This document shows positions 1 through 6,354 of a stretch of 10,001 nt of DNA, one piece after another. The stretch comes from an uncultured Sutterella sp. (GTDB lineage Bacteria; Pseudomonadota; Gammaproteobacteria; Burkholderiales; Burkholderiaceae_F), in assembly GCA_900554675.1 (NCBI GenBank), contig USIM01000019.1, forward strand, positions 1 through 10,001, given 5' to 3'. Position 1 is the first letter of the stretch. The number at the start of each line of letters is the position of its first letter. Below the pieces are notes generated by a model that saw only the letters and a list, made by a program, of their open reading frames with translations, was not told the origin of the DNA and did no database searches. The translations under genes were made by a program, and so were the position numbers.

Positions 1-29
1 AGGGATCTTTCCTGCAAAGATCCCTTTTT
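1..29 (+). terminator. Rho-independent terminator of an upstream gene
   Basis: Positions 1-10 and 16-25 form a perfect 10-bp inverted repeat around a 5-base loop (11-15), followed by a T-run at 25-29. This is a classic intrinsic terminator. The gene it ends lies outside the window. In Desulfovibrio-like genomes rnhB often follows rplS, so rplS is a guess for that gene. The 34 bases between the hairpin and the rnhB start leave little room for a promoter, so rnhB may depend partly on readthrough. Confidence 0.85.
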
Positions 30-59
30 CCCTTTTTGGTCTTTTGTTACGGAGAGTGT

Positions 60-773
60 ATGGCTGGCCGCAAAAAATCCGTATCCGTGCAGGAAGAGCT
101 GCTTCTGTGCCCTTCCGCGAAGCCGGGCGACTGGTTCCCCGGCATACCCGTTTCGGCGGTTGCCGGGATCGATGAAGCCGGGCGGGGCTGCCTTGCCGGT
201 CCCGTGGTTGCGGCGGCGGTGATTTTGCCCGAAGGCGCGGTTATTCCCGGCCTTGCGGACTCCAAGGTGTTGTCGCCTACCCGCCGGGACGGTCTGGCCG
301 CCGAGATCGGGGCTGTGGCGCTGGCTTGGGGGCTTGGCGTCGTCTGGCCTCCCGAAATCGATCGCATTAATATTTTGCAGGCGACGCTCAAGGCCATGTG
401 CCACGCCGCCAGCGTGTTGAAAGTCCGGCCCAAAGGGTTGCTCATCGACGGCAACCAGACGATCCCCGAGCCGCTGTTCCGGCAGCGCGCGGCGTGCTGG
501 CCATCGTCCCCGCGCCAGAAATCCATTGTGGACGGCGACGCGCTGGTCCCGGTCATTTCGGCGGCGTCCATCATCGCCAAAACATTCCGTGACATGCTCA
601 TGGATAAGCTCGACCACCGCTATCCCGGCTATGGTTTTGCCAAGCACAAGGGCTACGGCTCCAAAGAGCATTTTGCCGCCCTGCGCGAGCTTGGGCCGTG
701 CCCCATGCACCGGAAGACGTTCCGGGGCGTTTTGCCCGAACAGCAGACGGCGCGGCAGGGCTCGCTTTTGTGA
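60..773 (+). CDS. rnhB: Ribonuclease HII
   Basis: Cytoplasmic endonuclease that cuts the RNA strand of RNA-DNA hybrids and nicks at single ribonucleotides in DNA. The 237-residue product has the whole family signature: GIDEAGRG at 36-43 with the acidic pair D38/E39, LADSK at 65-69, LLIDGN around D130, GDA with D160 followed by SAASIIAK, and [14 protein letters not shown] at 188-201. D38, E39, D130 and D160 are the expected metal-binding residues by family comparison. I chose ATG 60 because GGAG at 51-54 sits at normal spacing; an in-frame TTG at 36 lies almost in the terminator tail and has no ribosome site. The stop overlaps the next start (GTGA, 770-773), so the pair is translationally coupled. 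GC is far higher than downstream of ~986, pointing to a Desulfovibrionaceae-like source. Confidence 0.95.
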   Translation: MAGRKKSVSVQEELLLCPSAKPGDWFPGIPVSAVAGIDEAGRGCLAGPVVAAAVILPEGAVIPGLADSKVLSPTRRDGLAAEIGAVALAWGLGVVWPPEIDRINILQATLKAMCHAASVLKVRPKGLLIDGNQTIPEPLFRQRAACWPSSPRQKSIVDGDALVPVISAASIIAKTFRDMLMDKLDHRYPGYGFAKHKGYGSKEHFAALRELGPCPMHRKTFRGVLPEQQTARQGSLL

Positions 774-988
774 CCTTGCGGCAGGAAAAGGGGCGCGCCG
801 GAGAGGATGCCGCCGCGGATTGGCTGAAAAAGGCCGGGATGCGGATACTCGCCCGCAATTGGCGCAGCGGTTCGTATGAACTGGATCTTGTCTGCTGGGA
901 CGGGGACGAACTGGTTTTTGTCGAAGTCCGTCTGCGCGGCAAGGGGAGCCTTGCTTCGCCCGAGGCGAGCATGACGCCCGCCAAATGA
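770..988 (+). CDS. YraN/UPF0102 family nuclease-like protein, 3'-truncated
   Basis: The frame starting at GTG 770 overlaps the rnhB stop as GTGA, with AGGG at 757-760 as ribosome site. It encodes the UPF0102 fold: [16 protein letters not shown] near the N-terminus, then [14 protein letters not shown] and [10 protein letters not shown], the acid/E-x-K-like core shared with Holliday-junction-resolvase-type nucleases. Here the usual EVK Lys is Arg. The family is normally about 115-130 residues, but this frame stops after 72, just past the peptide EASMTPAK. After it the composition changes and the strand carrying sense flips to a tctC-like gene, so the TGA at 986 is probably foreign to this gene. 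The rnhB-yraN order is typical of Desulfovibrio relatives. Function in the family is poorly known. I read this as a gene cut by a contig join rather than a natural short form. Confidence 0.75.
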   Translation: MTLRQEKGRAGEDAAADWLKKAGMRILARNWRSGSYELDLVCWDGDELVFVEVRLRGKGSLASPEASMTPAK

Positions 989-992
989 CTCG
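955..992. other. Breakpoint between two DNAs of different composition (probable chimeric join)
   Basis: Up to about 985 the plus strand reads as yraN. From about 1011 downward the minus strand reads as a TctC/Bug protein. Both coding senses stay family-plausible through roughly 961-985 (EASMTPAK one way, HLAGVMLAS the other), so the join may lie in a short stretch shared by both parents. GC drops sharply across it, and both genes lose their 3' ends here. There is no transposase, tRNA or direct repeat at the point to suggest a mobile element. Confidence 0.7.
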
Positions 993-1491
993 TTGTGCCG
1001 TTGCCGGCAGACGAGAAGGTAAAAGGCAGAGAACTTGCCTTGGCTTTATTTAAAAAGTCTTTCAAAGACGTCTCGCTGTGGCGCTTGGGATTAACGCTCA
1101 TTACCATGGCAATTTCGGTTAAACGGGCAACGGGAGCAAAGTCTTTGAGCGGATCGTAGCCAACGTGGGGGTAAAGCGCTGGGTTGGTGCCAAGTGTACC
1201 GTTGGTGACATAAAGCAGGGTGTAGCCATCGTTTTTTGCCCGAGAAGCTTGTTCGGTACCGAGACTGCCGCCTGCGCCCGCAATATTTTCAACAATGACG
1301 GTTTGACCGAGCCGTGAGCTCAATTCCGGTGCAATGATGCGTGCCAATGTATCGGCTCCGCCACCGGCAGGAAAAGGCACCACCAAACGAATTTCTTTAG
1401 CCTCAGGCCAAGCCTTCTCTGGAAATGCTTGAGCAGAGATTGCCGTGAGGATGCAACCTAAAGAGGCCGCAAAGAGGGATTTTGCAGTCAT
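961..1491 (-). CDS. Bug/TctC-family periplasmic solute-binding protein, 3'-truncated
   Basis: Family members bind carboxylates and related small molecules in the periplasm, for tripartite tricarboxylate transporters or for signalling. ATG at 1491 follows AGGA at good spacing. Residues 1-22 are a Sec signal peptide ending AQA. Family motifs follow: IRLVVPFPAGGGADTLAR (34-51), VENIAGAGGSLG (67-78), DGYTLL (88-93), NPALYPHVGYDPLKDFAPV (103-121) and [13 protein letters not shown] (160-172). The family is usually 320-330 residues, but similarity ends by residue 170-177, about half way, where the frame enters antisense of yraN and rnhB. That tail, open to position 598, is not real protein. It sits 24 bp after the membrane protein gene and is probably co-transcribed with it and the regulator. 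No TctA or TctB partner is visible. Confidence 0.85.
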
Positions 1492-1515
1492 AATTTCCTT
1501 TCGTGTGTGTTTTTT

Positions 1516-2466
1516 TTAATAGGGGAGTCGGTACCCGATGCGAACATGAAGTTCTTTGTCTTTGAGTTCAACATCAACAAGGTCCGCACTTTGATCGTAG
1601 ATGTATTTCTTTAATGCACGAACATCGAATGCAGTCGTTTCTTTTGTTTGTCCGTCGATATCCAACCATATATTTTCTGCATCAAATGATAAATGGTAGC
1701 GGTAGGATTTCACGATCGGTCGCGTTTCATTGAAGACATGAGCCCAAATAGCAATCAAGGGGTAAAGGGCACTTAAAAAATACGTCTTTTTAATCGTGAT
1801 GTCTGAGACATTTTCTTCAAGAGGAATGTCGCCGGCGAAATCTTTCATCAAGCGAGAAATCAGCGCCGGAAGATCATCGCAAGAAATTGAAAGACCTTCT
1901 AAAACTTTCTGTCCATCAACGGATTGGGTAAGAGCGGGGTTATCTAGAAACAATCGCACGCCGTGATAGGCCAACTCTTTTTCTTGCACGTTGGGTGCTC
2001 TCAAACGAGCTTCTTTTGGAGCTCGTAAAAGCGCTTTGTTGACGCGCGCACGCAACAAGTGACCCAAGAAGTTAATGCTTGCCGTGACTCCAACCAAAGA
2101 CGTTGCCCAAGGAAGGTAGTTGGAGGTTGAGAATGCATCACTGGCTAAAGCCCCAATCCAAAGGAGAGCTGCCAAACCCACACCTGCATAGCGCAAAATG
2201 GAGCGCGACTCTAAAACGATGTAGGCGTAACCAACACAAATGAGAACGGTCGTTACGGTTAAAACGCCTTGCGTTAAGACCGTCAGAGGCGACAGAAGGT
2301 TAGAAGCAATCCAAGCACAAAGGGTGACGAGCGCAACCGCAAAACCCAAACCTAACACGCGTTCATGACGGGCGTGAGGATGTGTACGGTGGGCTAAAAC
2401 CGTGGTAATCGCAAAGGTGATCGCTACCGAGCTCACACAAAGAAGAAAGGTTAACCAATTAGCCAT
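1516..2466 (-). CDS. Five-TM membrane protein, possible degenerate sensor kinase partner of the adjacent regulator
   Basis: I do not recognise a named family. The 316-residue protein has five hydrophobic segments near 4-25, 37-56, 62-84, 90-109 and 117-138, then a basic patch and a ~175-residue probably cytoplasmic domain. No canonical kinase H-box, N-box or glycine-rich ATP lid is seen. However, the order of elements at 225-316 resembles a worn histidine-kinase ATPase domain: a helix with WAHVFN where an NAxKHA box would lie, WLDIDG where DNG would lie, and a final HVRIGYRLPY strand like the usual VRIxLP ending. It starts 8 bp after the regulator stop with no clear ribosome site, suggesting translational coupling. 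I infer a signalling partner of the regulator, perhaps receiving the binding-protein signal; alternatively it is an unrelated membrane protein. The kinase relationship is tentative. Confidence 0.55.
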   Translation of the reverse strand: MANWLTFLLCVSSVAITFAITTVLAHRTHPHARHERVLGLGFAVALVTLCAWIASNLLSPLTVLTQGVLTVTTVLICVGYAYIVLESRSILRYAGVGLAALLWIGALASDAFSTSNYLPWATSLVGVTASINFLGHLLRARVNKALLRAPKEARLRAPNVQEKELAYHGVRLFLDNPALTQSVDGQKVLEGLSISCDDLPALISRLMKDFAGDIPLEENVSDITIKKTYFLSALYPLIAIWAHVFNETRPIVKSYRYHLSFDAENIWLDIDGQTKETTAFDVRALKKYIYDQSADLVDVELKDKELHVRIGYRLPY

Positions 2467-2474
2467 AATGCAAT

Positions 2475-3137
2475 TTAAGGAATGATGCCCATTTGAGCGG
2501 CTTCGTAAACGGCTTCGCCACGAGAATGAACTTGAAGCTTTCGGTAAATCTTTTTGATGTGCGCCGTGACCGTATGAGGAGAAATCGCCAAAATATTGCC
2601 GATTTCATTAAAACTCATGCCTTTGGCTAAGAGGCGCAAAATTTCGGTTTCGCGCTCAGAAAGGGGATGCGGTACGGCTGTTGGTACTTTTTCAGTCACA
2701 ACAGTGGAATTGGTGCACAGTGCCCGCAAAACACTTTTGGCCACATTGGGACTCACGGGAGAGCCACCTGCTTGCAATAGGCGTACGGCATTAATGAGGT
2801 CAGATTCAATGGCTGACTTTAAAACGTAACCCGTTGCACCGGCTTCGATGGCGCTAACAATGTGGGGATCGTCTTCGCTATTGGCCAGAATCAACACGTC
2901 GCTCTCAGGGTATTTTTCATTGACCCAAGAGACAATTTCAAGACCAAAACCATCGGGCAGGGTCAAATCAATGACAAGCGTCTCAAAGGGATAGGTGTTA
3001 ATAAGTTTTTTAGCGGCCGATTTTGTTTCAGCAGTGCCGATGATGCGAATGTCTGTTTCAGCACCAATGACGCGCTCCATGCGATCACGGATATGAGCGT
3101 CATTTTCAACAATCAAAATTCTCAATATTGCAGCCAT
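2475..3137 (-). CDS. LuxR/NarL-family response regulator
   Basis: Cytoplasmic DNA-binding regulator, 220 residues. The receiver domain (about 6-120) has the phospho-acceptor D57 in LVIDLTLPDG and the conserved K107 in GYVLK. The acidic pocket is E11/N12 rather than two acids. The usual switch Thr/Ser after the fourth strand is A85 (VLILANSEDD). A linker (~135-155) leads to a LuxR helix-turn-helix at 158-220: LSERETEILRLLAKGMSFNEIG, then SPHTVTAHIKKIYRKL. ATG 3137 has GGAG about 10 bases upstream. It is the first gene of a minus-strand unit with the membrane protein (8-bp gap) and the TctC-like protein, which makes control of carboxylate-type sensing or uptake plausible. The altered pocket and switch residues may change how phosphorylation is read. 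Target genes are not known. Confidence 0.9.
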   Translation of the reverse strand: MAAILRILIVENDAHIRDRMERVIGAETDIRIIGTAETKSAAKKLINTYPFETLVIDLTLPDGFGLEIVSWVNEKYPESDVLILANSEDDPHIVSAIEAGATGYVLKSAIESDLINAVRLLQAGGSPVSPNVAKSVLRALCTNSTVVTEKVPTAVPHPLSERETEILRLLAKGMSFNEIGNILAISPHTVTAHIKKIYRKLQVHSRGEAVYEAAQMGIIP

Positions 3138-3315
3138 AAGGTATAAGCTCCGAGCAATCTCGGGTACGACTTTTCGAAATTTTTAACCCCCATATTCTAA
3201 CAAAGGAAAGTGGGAGAAAATCGCTTAAAAATGTTAACTTTTAGCCATTTCGATGGCCTTAGGCGGTAAGATTGAAAAAGCGATGTTTTAACCAACAAGA
3301 GAATAAGGAAAACGA
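3138..3315. other. Divergent intergenic region
   Basis: This 178-bp AT-rich gap separates the minus-strand regulator operon from the plus-strand thiol-disulfide gene. It holds the probable regulator promoter (3194-3202) and, at 3305-3308, the AAGG ribosome site of the downstream gene. I could not pick a convincing promoter for the plus-strand gene and saw no hairpin, repeat or RNA gene. Confidence 0.5.
3194..3202 (-). promoter_or_regulatory. Possible extended -10 promoter for the regulator operon
   Basis: Read on the minus strand, 3202 to 3194 gives TGTTAGAAT: a TGn extension followed by a hexamer matching TATAAT at 5 of 6 bases. It lies 57 bases upstream of the regulator ATG. No good -35 hexamer is seen, which fits an extended -10 promoter. 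The match is short and untested. Confidence 0.35.
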
Positions 3316-3894
3316 ATGTCAATCAATCGCCGAGAAGCCCTCTTGACCGGTTTGGTCGGTTTGCTGGCTGCGGGTGTTGCCCAAGCCAAGCCCGCTGTAG
3401 TCCCTCCGATTTGGGACGGCAAAAAAATGTACGAGTCTTTAGAAAAAGACGGTACTGGATTTACTAATCCTGCTCCCACCGGCAGCCCCAAAGCCTATGT
3501 TATTTTTGATACGCAATGTCCCGATTGCATTCGTTTGATGGATCGTTTGCGTCCCTTGTTGGATCGTGTTCAAATCACGTTTTTCCCGATTGCTTTTATG
3601 AATCCGCACTCGGACCCACAAGCCACCGTCATTTTGACGGCAAAAGATCCGTTTGCAAAACTTGAAGAACATCACGTGCACTTCCGCGATCCCAACTTCC
3701 GTGGCCTTCAATATGACATTACGAAGTTGCCGATGGATGTTCGCCAAAAGGTTTGGACCAACACCAAATTGCACCGTCGAAGTGGTTGTCGAGCTGTGCC
3801 TTACGGGGTCTTTAAAAATGCCAAAGGTGAGTTCATTCCCTTTGACGAAAATCTCAATACCGATGAGTTAGCCGCTGTTTTTGGTTTAAAGTGA
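3316..3894 (+). CDS. Secreted DsbC/DsbG-like thioredoxin-fold protein
   Basis: Probable periplasmic thiol-disulfide oxidoreductase, 192 residues. The N-terminus has a twin arginine (R5-R6 in NRREALL) before a hydrophobic stretch ending AQA at 22-24, so a Tat-type signal is possible and Sec is the alternative. The mature part has a thioredoxin-like strand then TQCPDCIRLM, with the redox pair C68-C71 in a CPDC motif, and the cis-proline loop at P162 in AVPYGVFKN. C158 is an extra cysteine four residues before that proline. At about 168 mature residues it lacks the N-terminal dimerisation domain of DsbC/DsbG (normally ~215-250), so it may be a monomeric oxidase or reductase rather than an isomerase. 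ATG 3316 follows AAGG at 3305-3308. A terminator follows directly, so it looks monocistronic. Confidence 0.75.
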   Translation: MSINRREALLTGLVGLLAAGVAQAKPAVVPPIWDGKKMYESLEKDGTGFTNPAPTGSPKAYVIFDTQCPDCIRLMDRLRPLLDRVQITFFPIAFMNPHSDPQATVILTAKDPFAKLEEHHVHFRDPNFRGLQYDITKLPMDVRQKVWTNTKLHRRSGCRAVPYGVFKNAKGEFIPFDENLNTDELAAVFGLK

Positions 3895-3909
3895 TTGTTT
3901 TTTGACAAG

Positions 3910-3934
3910 AGCCTCGAAGATTTTCGGGGCTTTT
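3910..3934 (+). terminator. Rho-independent terminator after the thiol-disulfide gene
   Basis: 3910-3918 pairs with 3923-3931 over 9 bp (one G-T wobble) around a 4-base loop, followed by TTTT at 3931-3934. It lies 15 bases after the stop codon and separates this gene from the ppk promoter region. Confidence 0.75.
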
Positions 3935-3992
3935 GCTTACTTTGGCGTCAAAAAATCAAACCGATAGTGTTAAAGTAAAAGTAATAGTGAAA

Positions 3993-4010
3993 GTGTCATC
4001 TGATTGTCAT
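3993..4010 (+). promoter_or_regulatory. PHO box (PhoB binding site) upstream of ppk
   Basis: GTGTCAT (3993-3999), CTGA (4000-4003) and TTGTCAT (4004-4010) make two 7-base direct repeats with a 4-base spacer. Each repeat matches the CTGTCAT consensus at 6 of 7 positions, and the 7-4-7 layout is that of an E. coli-type PHO box. A possible -10, CACAAT (4021-4026), starts 11 bases past the box, as in promoters where PhoB replaces the -35. Location upstream of ppk fits known phosphate-starvation control of polyphosphate genes. Confidence 0.75.
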
Positions 4011-4020
4011 ATTGTTAGGT

Positions 4021-4026
4021 CACAAT
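4021..4026 (+). promoter_or_regulatory. Candidate -10 element of the ppk promoter
   Basis: CACAAT matches TATAAT at 4 of 6 positions and has the spacing from the PHO box expected of a PhoB-activated promoter. Just downstream, ACTTAA (4031-4036) and TTAAGT (4045-4050) form an inverted repeat within the likely leader, before the AAGGA ribosome site at 4051-4055. The role of that repeat is unknown. Confidence 0.35.
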
Positions 4027-4061
4027 GTGCACTTAAAGTACTTGTTAAGTAAGGAACTCTT

Positions 4062-6335
4062 ATGCCCGCCGAAAATGCAGAGATTAAGTTAGTTGTGAGT
4101 GAAGAACCGGTCAAAAAAGACGAGGTGAAAGCTCCTGCACGAGCCGCTAAAAAGCCGGTAGTGCGTCGCACGAAGACCTCCTCTTCTGCCAAGCCCGCCA
4201 AAACAGTCAAAAGTGTCAATGTGTCTTCGAGCGCAAAGCCCGTGGATGTGACCGATCCTGCCTACTACTTAAATCGTGAAATCAATTGGATTGATTTTGA
4301 CAGCAAGGTTTTAGAGCAAGCCAAAGACGCAACTGTTCCGCTTTTGGAACGTGTGAAATTCTTGTCGATTTTTTATAACAATCTCGATGAATTTTTCATG
4401 GTGCGCGTAGCCAACGTTTGGAAGCAAGTGCAAAGCGGTGCGGACCCAACGGGCGCTGATAAACTTTCTCCTCGCCGTCAATTCTCAGAAATCGGTCGTC
4501 GCGTGCGTGAAATTTGCGATGAAGCCGAGCTTGTTTGGAAAAAACAAATTGTGCCGGCCCTGGAAAAAAAGGCGATTCGTATCGTCAAATACGCAGACCT
4601 TGCCGAGAAAAAGCGTCAAGCGTTGGATGCGTTTTACGATAGCGATATCTATCCGGTCTTAACGCCACAAGTGATTGACTCCGGGCACCCCTTCCCGCTC
4701 GTTTCCAACTTGAGCATTAACTTCATCATGGAATTGGTGGATGCGAAAAATCCCAAGGATGTTCGTCATGCACGCTTGAAGTGTCCGGATAACTTACCGC
4801 GATTCCTTTTCTTGCCGCACGGCAAGGAAGAAATTCATCCTGATTTGAGTTTTGATCCGGGCTATACCGAAGTCGATGTTGTTTTGATTGAAGATTTGGT
4901 TGAAGAGCGTATGCATCGACTCTTCCCGGGCTTTAATGTTAAAGCGGTGGGTCAATTCCGAGTTACGCGTAATACCGACGTGGAAATCGAAGAAGACGAA
5001 GCCGATGACTTGTTGGCAGCTGTCCGCGACTACGTGGACCAACGTCGCTTCGGTGACATCATCCGCGTTGAAATGGGGCGCGGAATTCCGGTTCGTTTGG
5101 CTGACCTTTTGATCGAATATTTGGATGTCAAACCCCATCAAGTCTATAAGCAAAAGATTCCTTTGGCATTTTCTGCCTTTATGGGGCTCGGTTGCATTGA
5201 TCGACCGAAGTTGCAATATAAGCCTGATCGCACAAAACTTGTGAAAGAGTTGGATATGGAAAACGACTGTTTTGCCGCTATTCGCAAGCAAGACATCGTG
5301 ATGTATCACCCGTACGATCGCTTCCAAGGGGTGCTCAACTTCATTGAACAAGCTGCACGTGACCCGAAGGTCGTGGCCATTAAACAAACGCTTTATCGTT
5401 GCGGTAGCGACTCGCCCGTTATTCGCAGTTTGTTAGAAGCCCGCCGTCGTGGCAAGCAAGTAACGGCCGTGGTGGAATTAAAGGCTCGCTTTGACGAAGA
5501 GCGCAACATCAACTGGGCTGAAGAGTTGGAACGCGCAGGCGTCAATGTGGTCTACGGTTTTGTGGGTTTAAAGATCCACGCCAAACTTTGCTTGGTTGTG
5601 CGTCGCGAGGCCGATGGCATTCGTCGTTATGTTCACGTGGCAACCGGTAACTACAATGCGTCTTCAGCCAAGATTTACACGGACTTGGGCATTTTGACTG
5701 ACGATGAAGATATCTGCGCTGATGTCACCGATTTGTTTAACGTGATGACCGGTTGCGGTCGAGTCGATGCCTATCGCAAGATTTTGGTCTCGCCCAATAC
5801 GTTGCGTCCGTCTTTGATGAAATTAATTGACGACGAAATTCGTTTGAATCAAGAGCACGGCAATGGTCACATTATTTTGAAGTGCAACCAATTGGTTGAT
5901 GGCGGCATCATCGCTGAGCTTTATCGCGCATCGTTGGCCGGCGTGAAGATTGAATGCTTGGTGCGCGGTATTTGTTGTTTGCGTCCCGGGGTTCCTGGTT
6001 TGTCGGAAAATATTACCGTTCGCTCCATTGTGGGCCGTTACCTTGAGCACGCTCGTGTGTATTGGTTTAACCACAACGGTGACGAGCAAATGTACATCGG
6101 TAGTGCCGATATGATGAACCGTAACCTCAACGGCCGTATTGAAGTGCTGGCACCGATCTCAAGCGTCAAGATTCGTAAAAACATCATCGAACGTATCTTG
6201 CAGTTGCAATTAAACGATACGGAACAAGCCTGGCAGATGAATGCCGATGGGACGTACACTCGCTTGCGTTCCATCAGAACCAATAAGCGTATTGATTCTC
6301 AAAGTGCAACGCACCATACAAAGCACCTCTATTAA
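4062..6335 (+). CDS. ppk: Polyphosphate kinase 1
   Basis: Reversibly transfers the gamma phosphate of ATP to inorganic polyphosphate. The 757-residue protein has the PPK1 order: N domain from YLNREINWIDFD (69-80), middle domain, then two phospholipase-D-like C-terminal domains. The phosphorylated histidine is H506 in KIHAKL and the second active-site histidine is H663 in LEHAR. Their 157-residue spacing equals that between H435 and H592 of the E. coli enzyme. The first ~65 residues are an extra Lys/Ala/Ser-rich basic tail not found in E. coli PPK (688 aa), containing SSSAKP twice (40-45 and 55-60). ATG 4062 has AAGGA at 4051-4055, so the tail is translated unless an internal start is used. 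ppx follows after 19 bp. A PHO box lies upstream. Confidence 0.97.
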   Translation: MPAENAEIKLVVSEEPVKKDEVKAPARAAKKPVVRRTKTSSSAKPAKTVKSVNVSSSAKPVDVTDPAYYLNREINWIDFDSKVLEQAKDATVPLLERVKFLSIFYNNLDEFFMVRVANVWKQVQSGADPTGADKLSPRRQFSEIGRRVREICDEAELVWKKQIVPALEKKAIRIVKYADLAEKKRQALDAFYDSDIYPVLTPQVIDSGHPFPLVSNLSINFIMELVDAKNPKDVRHARLKCPDNLPRFLFLPHGKEEIHPDLSFDPGYTEVDVVLIEDLVEERMHRLFPGFNVKAVGQFRVTRNTDVEIEEDEADDLLAAVRDYVDQRRFGDIIRVEMGRGIPVRLADLLIEYLDVKPHQVYKQKIPLAFSAFMGLGCIDRPKLQYKPDRTKLVKELDMENDCFAAIRKQDIVMYHPYDRFQGVLNFIEQAARDPKVVAIKQTLYRCGSDSPVIRSLLEARRRGKQVTAVVELKARFDEERNINWAEELERAGVNVVYGFVGLKIHAKLCLVVRREADGIRRYVHVATGNYNASSAKIYTDLGILTDDEDICADVTDLFNVMTGCGRVDAYRKILVSPNTLRPSLMKLIDDEIRLNQEHGNGHIILKCNQLVDGGIIAELYRASLAGVKIECLVRGICCLRPGVPGLSENITVRSIVGRYLEHARVYWFNHNGDEQMYIGSADMMNRNLNGRIEVLAPISSVKIRKNIIERILQLQLNDTEQAWQMNADGTYTRLRSIRTNKRIDSQSATHHTKHLY

Positions 6336-6354
6336 GGAAAAAAGGTCAGTGGTT

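Noticed and set aside
36..59. TTG start at 36 for rnhB
   Set aside because: It would overlap the terminator tail and has no ribosome site. ATG 60 with GGAG upstream is far better.
47..601. Long minus-strand open frame over rnhB
   Set aside because: Antisense shadow of a GC-rich gene. No family motifs in the translation, while the plus strand encodes complete RNase HII.
598..960. Continuation of the tctC frame (minus strand) into rnhB/yraN as a 297-residue fusion protein
   Set aside because: This part is antisense to two well-conserved genes, is low-complexity Arg/Ser-rich and shows no TctC motifs. It is open only because of high GC.
3982..4021. Additional PHO-box units flanking the main pair
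   Set aside because: The segments at the right 11-base phase (3982-3988 and 4015-4021) match the consensus at only one or two of seven positions.
4794..5387. 197-residue minus-strand open frame within ppk
   Set aside because: Lies wholly antisense to conserved PPK1 coding sequence and shows no recognisable domain or ribosome site.
6241..6354. ATG 6241 as the start of ppx
   Set aside because: It lies inside the 3' end of ppk in another frame and has no ribosome site. The N-terminal peptide it adds has no family likeness.
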